Shown: positions 1 to 10,095, numbered from the stretch's first letter. The stretch is 10,888 nucleotides of DNA from an uncultured Actinomycetes bacterium (GCA_903854175.1 CAINVQ010000136.1:1-10888); one strand, 5' to 3'. The notes: generated by a model not told the origin, from the sequence alone. A program made the numbers and translations.

Positions 1-566
1 ACAATGATTCCTGTGATTCCAAATACAACAACGAGGTAAGGCATGAGGTACTTCTCAACCTTTTGTACCAAGTTGTGACCAATAAAGGCAACTGCAATTT
101 GAACAATTACCACTACGAGCAGAGAAAGCAAGTTGCTCATGTGGGTAAGTGATGCAAGTGCGAATGCTCCAGAAACTGAGTTAACAGCGAACCAACCAAT
201 TCCTGATGCGAACCAGTTAGCAAGTGATGGGAATGCATTTCCGATCTTTCCGAAAGCTGCGCGACTAACTACGAGCTGAGGAACACCGTACTTTGGACCG
301 TCCTGAGTAAGAACGTACTTAGCGTACGCACCAAGAGCGTTTCCAATGATGATTCCAATTACAGCTTGTGTGAAGCTAAGTCCGAAAAGGACACCAAGTG
401 CACCTACATAAATAGTTGCGAACTCAAGGTTTGGACTCGCCCACACTGCGAAGAGTGACGAACCCTTTCCGTGACGGTCCTTTGCAGGAATTGCTTCAAT
501 TCCTCCAGGTTCGACGGCGAGTACTTTCTCACCGTATTCGCCGGAGCGAAATTCAATATCTGACAT
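1..566 (-). CDS. NCS1-family nucleobase:cation symporter (purine/cytosine permease-like), 3' part beyond the window
   Basis: Only the first 188 residues are present; the gene continues past the left edge. The start is ATG at 564-566, preceded by an AAGGAA Shine-Dalgarno five bases upstream (near 571-576). A hydrophilic N-terminus of about 40 residues is followed by hydrophobic segments near residues 50-80, 115-140 and 145-165, with another beginning at about 174. Stretches at residues 36-58 and 89-135 (GPKYGVPQLVVSRAAFG, then GIGWFAVNSVSGAF) match the pattern of nucleobase:cation symporter-1 proteins such as CodB and related purine, allantoin or hydroxymethylpyrimidine permeases. The family imports nucleobases or related compounds across the inner membrane with a cation. 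The substrate cannot be told from this fragment. The leader carries a hairpin and repeats (see 600-627 and 637-712), so it may be regulated apart from the operon upstream of it. Confidence 0.85.
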   Translation of the reverse strand, partial: MSDIEFRSGEYGEKVLAVEPGGIEAIPAKDRHGKGSSLFAVWASPNLEFATIYVGALGVLFGLSFTQAVIGIIIGNALGAYAKYVLTQDGPKYGVPQLVVSRAAFGKIGNAFPSLANWFASGIGWFAVNSVSGAFALASLTHMSNLLSLLVVVIVQIAVAFIGHNLVQKVEKYLMPYLVVVFGITGII

Positions 567-599
567 ATATTTCCTTTTTTAGTTGGAGAAGGTTCAACG

Positions 600-627
600 G
601 CACATCAGGCTCCGACAAGCCATGCGC
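600..627 (-). promoter_or_regulatory. Leader hairpin upstream of the NCS1 permease gene
   Basis: On the minus strand, GCGCAT (627-622) pairs with ATGTGC (605-600) with one G-U. Inside it, GGCT (621-618) pairs with AGCC (611-608), leaving a 6-nt loop (TGTCGG) and a 2-nt bulge. That makes ten pairs ending 33 nt before the ATG. No T-tract follows, so it is not an intrinsic terminator. It could be an attenuation or RNA-binding element; I match it to no known riboswitch. Confidence 0.45.
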
Positions 628-636
628 AGAGGCTAA

Positions 637-712
637 TAAAGGGTGTGAGAAAAAGTATGGATAGGAACTAAATATTCCTGGATTACCTGATTAAAGGGTG
701 TGCTCAGGTCAT
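637..712. repeat. Two 11-bp direct repeats (TAAAGGGTGTG) 55 bp apart, with inverted repeats
   Basis: TAAAGGGTGTG occurs identically at 637-647 and 692-702 (plus strand), in the gap between the 96-residue protein gene and the permease. The second copy lies in the loop of an inverted repeat, ACCTGA (685-690)/TCAGGT (704-709), whose outer AT/AT bases also pair after one mismatch. A smaller inverted repeat, AGGAA (663-667)/TTCCT (675-679), lies between the copies. The arrangement suggests regulator binding sites for the permease promoter, but no clear -35/-10 pair was found, and chance is possible for 11 bp. Confidence 0.35.
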
Positions 713-994
713 TACCCGGCGCCAGAACCCAGGTGGACGGGCATGAGCGTGATAATGGTCAGGGATGTTTCTCATGTTGTCATCGATGTACCACTCTTCG
801 CCTTCAAATTCGGCGTCAGCAACTGCCCCAAGGAACTCGTGGAGTTTCTTTTTAATTTCTTCCGGTGGGGTGTTGTCATGATCTCGCCACACCACCATTG
901 GGACAACACAAATAGTGCAGTCCGCAATCCAGCAGAGCTCGTTCTCGAAATAACGCTTTGAAACTACAGCTGCGTCACAGAGGTCGCAGCCCAT
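704..994 (-). CDS. Small putative metal-binding protein with two CxxC motifs and an HxHxH (histidine-triad-like) ending
   Basis: This 96-residue protein has CxxC at residues 3-6, a further Cys at 21, CxxC at 26-29, and HYHAHARP at 80-87 just after a DDNMRNIPD stretch. The order (N-terminal CxxC, an acidic/aromatic segment, VPMVVWRDH, then HxHxH followed by Arg-Pro) loosely follows HIT-superfamily proteins, which have a Zn CxxC early and end in H-x-H-x-H-x-x with an IPR tail. At 96 residues it is shorter than normal HIT proteins (about 110-150). No signal peptide or membrane segment is seen, so it is probably cytosolic. The start ATG (992-994) is two bases beyond the stop of the PASTA pseudokinase gene and has no good Shine-Dalgarno, implying translational coupling. 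The function is unknown: a nucleotide hydrolase or transferase is one guess, a zinc-binding adaptor another. That the gene is real is supported by spacing and motif content. Confidence 0.7.
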   Translation of the reverse strand: MGCDLCDAAVVSKRYFENELCWIADCTICVVPMVVWRDHDNTPPEEIKKKLHEFLGAVADAEFEGEEWYIDDNMRNIPDHYHAHARPPGFWRRVMT

Positions 995-996
995 AA

Positions 997-3147
997 TTAC
1001 TTAACCGTCAAGACAACACTGGACTTGGCTTTCACCATTGTTCCAGCAGCCGGGCTTTGGGCAATTACTGCGGTCCACGTTGTAGTTCCAGCACCCTTAC
1101 CTGTTGTCGTGAAGTAAAGAAGTGCTCCGTGCATCGCTGCAACGGCCTGTGCGTAATTCATTCCAATAACGTTTGGTACTGCACGAAGACTTGCACTTGG
1201 TGCAGTGGTTGTAGTTGTCGCACCAGCTTTAACAGTCGTAGTCGTCACAGGCTTCTTAATTGTGGTGGTTGGTGAAGTGGACTTAATGGTTGTAGTGGTT
1301 GTGCCAGAAGTTGAAACCACAAGGACAACCTTGGTCTTGAGCTTTACAACAGTGCCAGCAGCTGGAGTCTGTGAAACAACACTCAACCACTTACCTGTAT
1401 TTGATCCCGGGCCAGTAGTTGCGTAAAAGAGAAGTGCAGTGTGCATTGCAGCAAGAGTTTGAGTTGGGTTCAGTCCAACAACATTTGGAACTGAGACAGT
1501 TCCTGCAGTGTTTGCGAGTGTTGTAGTGGTTGATCCTGTTGTCGCCGCTGCACCAGTACTTACACTCAAAATCACAGTTTCGTTTGCGGGTACTTGAGTT
1601 GGGTTTTCTGTTTTGTTGTAGCTGTAGCTGACAATGCGCCCAGCTGGTACAGCTGACGAATCAACTTGTGCTGAGGTAGGACACTGAGCAATAAGTTTTA
1701 GCTTTGCGAGCTGCGCAGTCGCTGTCACACAGTTTTCTCCGACCAAGTTCGTTGGAAGTGTGACCATTGTTGGCCCCTTGGAGATTTCAACCTGAATGAC
1801 TAGTCCGGCCTTTCCAGCTGTTCCAACAGCAACTGACTGGCTGACGATCTTGCCCTTATCAACTGTTGCTGAAGCTACGGACTTTGTCTCGGTGATCGTG
1901 AACGGATCACCATCTGACTTAAGCAAACTCTGTGCCTGTGTTGAGGTAAGGCCAATAAGCGAAGGAACGGTGTGCTTGGTGGTGAATAGACCCATCTCGT
2001 AAGCAACTCCTCCACCAACTCCAACTACAGCAATGAGGATCGCCGCCAATAAAAATCCTGACTTTCCCTTTCTCAGAACACGAGAAGGAGGCATTGAGTC
2101 AAAAGTGATTGGAGTACGTCGACGAGCTTCACGGAATTCATTATCAACAGGCTGAGGTGTTGAGCTCACCGGGCGAGGCTGCTGTGGAAGTGGAAATGCC
2201 GTTGGAACAGCTTGGGTGTTGCCAATAAGTTGGTCAGGCGATGGAGCGTTGAATCCAATTGTCTCTCGCGGCGCCTGATTATTTAGTGACTGCTGAAGAA
2301 GTGGCGTTGGTCCATTTGACTGGAGCACAACAAGTGGCAATGAGTCTGAAGTAACTCCTGAAAGACGATTCGAAAACTGTCCAGCATCGAGTCGCATTAG
2401 AGGATCTGGAATTGCTGCTTGAGCAAGAATCATGTCGAGAGTTCCAAGTTCTGGGCGAACTGGAAGTGGTGAGTGAATGCGCTGGCGAAGAACTGCTTCT
2501 GGAGTCATCTCGTCGAATGGAGCTTCACCCGTTACAGCCTCGTACATAATGAGCGCGAGTGAATACACATCTGTTTTTTCAGAAATCGCTTCACCCAAAA
2601 CTTGTTCAGGGCTTAAGTAGCGAACATCATCGAGTGAAAGACGCTCACGATAGGCAGTTCCAATACCAGCGAGCGCAACATCAGAAACTCGAACCATTCC
2701 CTCTTCATCAAACAAAAGCTTTGATGGTGAGAGTTCAGAATGAACAAAACCGTTTTCGTGTAGATAATTAAGTGCGCTCGCCACATCACGACCAAGTCGT
2801 GCGGCATCATCCGTACTTAAGATTCGCCCCGAAGTCAGCACGTCTTCGAGTGATCCGCCGCCTAGATACTCGGTGATCATGAAGATGGCACCGTTTTCTT
2901 GTCCACCGTCATAAACACGAGCAAGGTGTGGGTGGCTCAGGGTTGCTGACTTAACAATGTTGTCGCGAAACGCACGACGAACTTCTTCGTGAACAGCGAG
3001 TGCTGGAAGCAAAACCTTTACAACAACTGTGCGATTAAGAGAAAGGTCCTCAGCGAGGTATACCTCTGCGGTATGGCCAACGCCAATGAGGTCAATAATT
3101 CGGTATCGACCAGCAAGTTGGTAATCAGGGAGAAATGTAGACGCCAT
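997..3147 (-). CDS. PASTA-domain receptor with a degenerate PknB-like kinase domain (probable pseudokinase)
   Basis: This 716-residue protein has an intracellular kinase-fold domain (about 14-265), a Pro/Gln/Ser-rich juxtamembrane linker (about 275-360), one membrane segment (about 364-386) and four extracellular PASTA repeats (about 391-458, 459-531, 549-613, 654-716). The layout is that of actinobacterial PknB, which senses cell-wall fragments. Retained: Lys44 (VAIK position), Asp156 (DFG Asp), SPE at 179-181, Asp193. Altered: GxGxxGxV is GVGHTAEV (22-29); the alpha-C Glu is Asn63; HRDxKPxN is HSELSPSK (136-143), losing the catalytic Asp, Lys and Asn; DFG is DVA; the P+1 Thr position is Asp174. 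I infer it lacks normal phosphotransfer and acts as a scaffold or sensor, as the pseudokinase domain of mycobacterial MviN does. It starts 27 bp after ligA; ATG precedes the kinase fold by the usual distance, but the ribosome site is weak. Low-level activity cannot be excluded. Confidence 0.88.
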   Translation of the reverse strand: MASTFLPDYQLAGRYRIIDLIGVGHTAEVYLAEDLSLNRTVVVKVLLPALAVHEEVRRAFRDNIVKSATLSHPHLARVYDGGQENGAIFMITEYLGGGSLEDVLTSGRILSTDDAARLGRDVASALNYLHENGFVHSELSPSKLLFDEEGMVRVSDVALAGIGTAYRERLSLDDVRYLSPEQVLGEAISEKTDVYSLALIMYEAVTGEAPFDEMTPEAVLRQRIHSPLPVRPELGTLDMILAQAAIPDPLMRLDAGQFSNRLSGVTSDSLPLVVLQSNGPTPLLQQSLNNQAPRETIGFNAPSPDQLIGNTQAVPTAFPLPQQPRPVSSTPQPVDNEFREARRRTPITFDSMPPSRVLRKGKSGFLLAAILIAVVGVGGGVAYEMGLFTTKHTVPSLIGLTSTQAQSLLKSDGDPFTITETKSVASATVDKGKIVSQSVAVGTAGKAGLVIQVEISKGPTMVTLPTNLVGENCVTATAQLAKLKLIAQCPTSAQVDSSAVPAGRIVSYSYNKTENPTQVPANETVILSVSTGAAATTGSTTTTLANTAGTVSVPNVVGLNPTQTLAAMHTALLFYATTGPGSNTGKWLSVVSQTPAAGTVVKLKTKVVLVVSTSGTTTTTIKSTSPTTTIKKPVTTTTVKAGATTTTTAPSASLRAVPNVIGMNYAQAVAAMHGALLYFTTTGKGAGTTTWTAVIAQSPAAGTMVKAKSSVVLTVK
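1000..1188 (-). repeat. PASTA repeat 4, a close paralogue of PASTA repeat 3 (1309-1503)
   Basis: Residues 654-716 and 549-613 of the PASTA protein share the frame VPNVxG...AAMHxALL...TTG...W..V..Q.PAAGT.VK...VVL, roughly half identical by eye. This points to an internal duplication. PASTA 1 and 2 are far more divergent. Confidence 0.6.
1192..1314 (-). repeat. Low-complexity Thr-rich linker between PASTA 3 and 4
   Basis: Residues 612-652 are dominated by runs of four or five Thr (TTTT, TTTTT) broken by Ile, Val, Lys, Pro and Ala, encoded by ACN-rich DNA that reads as GTNGTN repeats on the plus strand. It is a likely extended extracellular spacer, possibly glycosylated. A shorter Thr tract lies at residues 536-543 before PASTA 3. 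Such tracts are prone to slippage and length change. Confidence 0.7.
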
Positions 3148-3174
3148 TAGGTCTATAACCCTAGTTAAGGAAGG

Positions 3175-6251
<3,077 letters not shown>

Positions 6252-6286
6252 CCTTCTATTCTGCCAGCCCCCAGTAGCAGTGAAAC

Positions 6287-7432
6287 TTACGGTAGGAGGC
6301 GGCTTACAACTTGGCCCAGAATGCCAATAAGGGCATCAACTTCTGCAGGCTTGGTTTCAGAACCAAATGAAAGTCTGAGCGATCCTCGTGCCCGACTGAG
6401 AGGCACCCCCATTGCTGAGAGAACGTGGCTGGGCTCGGCGGCACCACTTGAGCAGCTAGCCGCAGCGCTGGCACAGACGCCTTCTTGATCGAGCAAGAAC
6501 AGAAGTTCATCGCTCGCAATGCCGTCAAAAGTGAGGTGCACTGTTCCAGGAAGTCGAGCAGCGTTACTCGCTGTAATTTCACAATTCTTTAGCTGCTTCG
6601 CTGCAGCAATAATTTTGTCTTGATAGGAAGTTACGAGTTTTAGTGTCTGCTCATGATCGCGCATGGTTGCCTTGGCTGCTGCGGCGAGACCAACAGCTGC
6701 AGCGACATCAACAGTTCCTCCGCGGTGACCTTTTTCTTGACCGCCACCGGGAACTACTGCATCAAATGAAACTTCACTTCGAAGTATTAGCGCCCCAGAA
6801 TTAACTGGTCCCCCGATTTTGTGTGAACAGATTGAAATCATGTCCATGTCTTTTGTGAACTCCGCAAGATTTAGAAATGGAGCAACAGCAACTGCGTCGG
6901 TGTGAGTAACGCATCTTGCACCAACAGCACCGGCAACGGCACTGATTGGTTGAATTACACCCGTCTCGTTATTTGCTGACATCACGCTCACTAGAGCGGT
7001 GTCATCTGTGATCAGTGATTCAAGTGATGAGATGTCCACGACACCTTCGGAATCAACGTCAATGTATCGAACGCTCACATTGTCATAATCACGCTCAAGC
7101 ATTTCAACGCAGTCGAGTACCGCGTGATGCTCAATTTTTGAAACAACAACAGATGTTGTTGGATTATTTCGACGATGCTTATTCACTACTCCGGCAACTG
7201 CAAGGTGGCATGCTTCAGTGCCACCACCAGTAAAAATTACGTTGCCTGGTTTAGCGCCAAGAAATGCTGCAACTTCGTCGCGAGCATCCTCAACTGCCTT
7301 ACGTGCTTCTCGAGCTGCTCGGTGCGCCCCTGAAGGATTACCAACAACACCGTGCTGCCATTTCTCCATCGCAGCAACAACTTCTTCACGCCTTGGAGCA
7401 GACGCCGCGTGGTCGAAGTACAGCTGCGTCAT
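6287..7432 (-). CDS. Cysteine desulfurase, IscS/NifS class (PLP-dependent)
   Basis: The enzyme converts cysteine to alanine and keeps the sulfur as a persulfide for Fe-S clusters or tRNA thiolation. The 381 residues fit group I enzymes. Visible: the YFDHAASAP start (5-13), GGGTEACHLA (69-78), EHHAVL (101-106), ANNETGVIQP (153-162), the PLP Schiff-base Lys205 in SHKIGGP, GGGQEKGHRGGT (229-240), the persulfide Cys327 in SCSSG, and EPSHVL (333-338). One oddity: the usual D-A-x-Q PLP-contact motif reads DAVA (179-182), so the Gln that normally contacts the PLP ring oxygen is Ala. The ATG overlaps the preceding dehydrogenase stop (ATGA, 7429-7432), giving translational coupling. With mnmA directly downstream, supply of sulfur to MnmA is the most economical role; an Fe-S role is not excluded. 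Confidence 0.95.
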   Translation of the reverse strand: MTQLYFDHAASAPRREEVVAAMEKWQHGVVGNPSGAHRAAREARKAVEDARDEVAAFLGAKPGNVIFTGGGTEACHLAVAGVVNKHRRNNPTTSVVVSKIEHHAVLDCVEMLERDYDNVSVRYIDVDSEGVVDISSLESLITDDTALVSVMSANNETGVIQPISAVAGAVGARCVTHTDAVAVAPFLNLAEFTKDMDMISICSHKIGGPVNSGALILRSEVSFDAVVPGGGQEKGHRGGTVDVAAAVGLAAAAKATMRDHEQTLKLVTSYQDKIIAAAKQLKNCEITASNAARLPGTVHLTFDGIASDELLFLLDQEGVCASAAASCSSGAAEPSHVLSAMGVPLSRARGSLRLSFGSETKPAEVDALIGILGQVVSRLLP

Positions 7433-8793
7433 GCCACGTAGAACGTCTTGGCGTTCATGAATTCACGAATACCAATTGCTCCTAGTTCGCGACCGAACCC
7501 TGAGCTTTTCGTACCGCCAAAAGGAAGTTCAGGCATCGAGGCAACATTAGAGTTCGCAAAGACCATGCCCGCATCGATTCCTTCGATTGCCTGATGAATT
7601 TCCTTTACGTCTGTGGCATAAATCATTGCCCCGAGGCCCCACGGAGTGTCATTTGCGAGATCAATTGCTTCAGTGAGGTCTTCAACAACATAAACAACCG
7701 CAACTGGACCAAAGAGCTCTTCGCATCCAGCACGAGAATCTTTTGAAACATTCGAAAGAACTGTCGCGGGATAGAAATAACCCTTGCCATCAAGCGGCGC
7801 TCCCCCGGTGTGAACAACAGCTCCCTTAGCAACGGAGTCTGAAACCTGCGACGTAATGAGTTCATACTGCGATTTATTTACTAATGGTCCAATAACTGTG
7901 GTTGGCTCCATTGGTGAGCCCACTGGCACTTGACTCATTGCTTCACTGAATTTTGAAATGAACTCTTCAGCGCGGTCCTTAACGACAATGAACCTCTTTG
8001 CGGCAATGCACGCCTGTCCATTGTTCTGAACTCGTGCGGTAACTGCCAAAGGAATGGTGTGATCCATGTCAGCAGAACTTGCAACGATGAATGGGTCGGA
8101 CCCACCAAGCTCCAGCACACACTTCTTCAAGTATTTTCCAGCTAATGCAGCAACGCTGCGACCAGCTCGCTCTGAACCCGTAAGAGTCACTCCCTGAATT
8201 CGAGCATCAGAAATAATTGATTCGACTTGTTCAACTTCAACAAAAAGATTCGTATACACACCAGTAGGAAAACCTGCACGTGTGAATAGGTCAGCCATGA
8301 ATTTCGCACAACCAGGAACGTTCGGCGCGTGCTTGATAAGCACCACATTGCCAGCCATCATGTTCGGAGCGACAAATCGAGTGATTTGCCAAAGAGGAAA
8401 GTTCCAAGGCATGATTCCAAAAAGTGCACCAACTGGGTCGTAACGAACACCACTATTTTTTGCTGGTGTTTTGATGCTTTCAGTCGCAAGTAATTCCTCA
8501 GCGTGCTCGGCGTAGTAACGCATTGTGCTCGCACACTTTGCGGCCTCGCCCTTGGCTGCAGCGAAAGTTTTACCCATTTCAGAACTCATCAGTTCTGCAA
8601 TAACTGGAATCTCACTTTCAATGAGTTCCGCGGCACGAACCATGTAAACAGCGCGATCTGCAAAAGAAAGTTCTTTCCAAGAGCTAAATGCATCGTGCGC
8701 CTCTGCAATTGCCGACTGCACCTGGGCATCACTGTGCGAATCATACGTAGCGTTAATTTCTTCGGTCGCTGGGTTGATTGAGATAAAAGGCAT
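7429..8793 (-). CDS. NAD(P)-dependent aldehyde dehydrogenase, succinate-semialdehyde dehydrogenase-like
   Basis: This ALDH-superfamily enzyme oxidises an aldehyde to an acid. The overall sequence, for example [19 protein letters not shown], resembles actinobacterial GabD1-type succinate-semialdehyde dehydrogenases, so a role in 4-aminobutyrate/succinate semialdehyde metabolism is likely but substrate is unproven. Catalytic residues are present: Asn131 (MPWNFP), Glu228 (LELGGSDP), Cys262 ([12 protein letters not shown]), and the EELFGP motif (358-363). I chose the start at 8791-8793 ([12 protein letters not shown]), giving 454 residues, the usual length for this group. A longer frame to 8838 adds 15 non-conserved residues and would overlap the MFS gene by 26 bp. 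The chosen start leaves a 19-bp gap after the MFS stop. No strong Shine-Dalgarno is seen. Its link to the sulfur and DNA genes downstream appears to be transcriptional only. Confidence 0.93.
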   Translation of the reverse strand: MPFISINPATEEINATYDSHSDAQVQSAIAEAHDAFSSWKELSFADRAVYMVRAAELIESEIPVIAELMSSEMGKTFAAAKGEAAKCASTMRYYAEHAEELLATESIKTPAKNSGVRYDPVGALFGIMPWNFPLWQITRFVAPNMMAGNVVLIKHAPNVPGCAKFMADLFTRAGFPTGVYTNLFVEVEQVESIISDARIQGVTLTGSERAGRSVAALAGKYLKKCVLELGGSDPFIVASSADMDHTIPLAVTARVQNNGQACIAAKRFIVVKDRAEEFISKFSEAMSQVPVGSPMEPTTVIGPLVNKSQYELITSQVSDSVAKGAVVHTGGAPLDGKGYFYPATVLSNVSKDSRAGCEELFGPVAVVYVVEDLTEAIDLANDTPWGLGAMIYATDVKEIHQAIEGIDAGMVFANSNVASMPELPFGGTKSSGFGRELGAIGIREFMNAKTFYVA

Positions 8794-8812
8794 ATCTCTA
8801 TTCTGGCAGTAA

Positions 8813-10048
8813 TTACTCTGACTCAACCACCGGCCCACTTATTGCGGACCACACTCTCTGGCCACGTATTGCTAGCAATAAACAAACAAGTGCCATAAGG
8901 CCTGACGAAATTACCGTGATTTCTCTAATTCCCCATAGACGGGATAACCAAGAACCAATAAGAGCGCCAAAGGGGTACGAGACCGAAAGCGACAAAGTGT
9001 AGAGACTCAATATTCGAGATCTCTCATTCGTTGGTGCGTAGAGCTGCACTGCGGCGTTAAATCCATTGAGCGCGCCAACATATGCTCCCCCGAGCAGCAT
9101 GAGTGACAACATTGCACAAATGAAGTTCGGGGAAATTCCATAAAGAAAGTCACCGACCGCCAGCATCAGCATTGAATACTGAATTACGTGTGCTCTTGAC
9201 TTTCTTCGTGTCACGGCAGGAAGTGTGAACGCAGCAATTACTGCTCCAACCCCTTGGGCTGTAACCAGCCAAGATGTGCCAATTTTTCCGGCGTGCAGCA
9301 CATCAATAGCCATTGCTGGGATCAAAGTGATGAAGGGGCTGATAATGAGTCCAACTACAGCCACTCCCATAATTGGATAACGACAACCAAGCACTCTCCA
9401 GGCTTCCTTAATTCCTACAACTAGCTCTTTCACTGGTTGTATTTTTGTAAGAACTTTTTCTCTTGGCTTGGTGTGGACAAAGAAGAACATAACGACAACG
9501 ATTGCGAACGAAACCGCATTTGCAATAAAGCAGACCGCTGGGGAACCAAAACCCAGCGCAACTGCAGCAAGCACTGGGCCAAGAATTCTTCCCAGATTGA
9601 ACTGAGCTGACGAAAGGGAAATTGCTGCGACAACTTCATCAGTATCGACCAAGTCTCGAAGTAATGATTGCCACCCGGCCCAAGATGACGAGCTTGATAG
9701 TCCTTCAATAATTGCGAGCATGCACGCGACGAGTGGTGTCAAGTGATGTGTGAGCAATGCAACTGCGAGAAGTGACGCAGTAATTGCCATGATGAAATTG
9801 TTGAGTTGAATCCATTTTTGACGGTCAAACCGATCAGCGACTATTCCACCGAGCGGTGATCCAATGATTGCTGGAAGCCATCCACAAAATGTAAGGAGTC
9901 CCAACCAAACGGCATTATGAGTTGTTTGGGTGAAGTAAACACCAAGCGCGACACTTTGCATCCACATACCCACCGATGAGGCGAAGTTGGAAATTATGGC
10001 TAATGCGAAACTTCTGTGACGAAGTGGTGCGAATGCGACTGAAGCCAT
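8813..10048 (-). CDS. Major facilitator superfamily exporter, MFS_3/EntS-like (DHA3 group)
   Basis: The 411 residues form about 12 hydrophobic segments with both termini hydrophilic, typical of inner-membrane MFS transporters. A motif-A-like GGIVADRFDRQKW (67-79) lies between helices 2 and 3, and RILGPVLAAVALG (154-166) corresponds to the antiporter motif C of helix 5. This places it with drug/siderophore exporters of the MFS_3 type (EntS, macrolide efflux proteins). Substrate is unknown. An unusual run of five Ser (118-122) lies in the helix 4 region. The start ATG (10046-10048) is 47 bp after the stop of the small membrane peptide gene; the upstream bases offer only a weak Shine-Dalgarno. 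TAGCGT lies eight bases before the ATG, a possible -10 if the gene also has its own promoter. Confidence 0.9.
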   Translation of the reverse strand: MASVAFAPLRHRSFALAIISNFASSVGMWMQSVALGVYFTQTTHNAVWLGLLTFCGWLPAIIGSPLGGIVADRFDRQKWIQLNNFIMAITASLLAVALLTHHLTPLVACMLAIIEGLSSSSSWAGWQSLLRDLVDTDEVVAAISLSSAQFNLGRILGPVLAAVALGFGSPAVCFIANAVSFAIVVVMFFFVHTKPREKVLTKIQPVKELVVGIKEAWRVLGCRYPIMGVAVVGLIISPFITLIPAMAIDVLHAGKIGTSWLVTAQGVGAVIAAFTLPAVTRRKSRAHVIQYSMLMLAVGDFLYGISPNFICAMLSLMLLGGAYVGALNGFNAAVQLYAPTNERSRILSLYTLSLSVSYPFGALIGSWLSRLWGIREITVISSGLMALVCLLLAIRGQRVWSAISGPVVESE

Positions 10049-10052
10049 AGAA

Positions 10053-10072
10053 CTTAACGCTACTGAGTTAAG
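10053..10072. repeat. Short inverted repeat in front of the MFS gene
   Basis: CTTAAC (10053-10058) and GTTAAG (10067-10072) are inverted copies separated by 8 bp. The same stretch also holds near-direct copies TTAACGCT and TTAAGCGCT. It lies 5 to 24 bp before the MFS start codon and could be an operator, but 6-bp arms may be chance. Confidence 0.25.
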
Positions 10073-10095
10073 CGCTGAATAGTCGCTTTAAGAAA

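Noticed and set aside
416..664. Plus-strand open frame of 82 codons spanning the permease start
   Set aside because: It overlaps the permease coding strand and its leader and encodes no recognisable pattern.
655..680. Possible terminator after the HxHxH gene (AGGAA/TTCCT hairpin, then a T-run)
   Set aside because: The stem is only 5 bp, and the T-run begins about nine bases after it, too weak and too distant for an intrinsic terminator.
630..730. Resemblance to a TPP riboswitch 3' half (minus strand: CTGAG..ACCCTTT..TCAGG..TAAT..CCAGG)
   Set aside because: Tempting because some NCS1 permeases are thiamine-regulated, but the conserved CTGAGA, GAACCTGAT and GCGTAGGGA cores are not matched, and the 5' half would lie in coding sequence of the HxHxH protein.
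698..961. Plus-strand open frame of 87 codons
   Set aside because: It is antisense to the 96-residue CxxC/HxHxH gene, which has coherent motifs and operon spacing; the plus frame shows no recognisable protein features.
8794..8838. 15-residue N-terminal extension of the aldehyde dehydrogenase
   Set aside because: It would overlap the MFS gene by 26 bp, and the extra residues are not typical of the family, whose conserved start is near [12 protein letters not shown].
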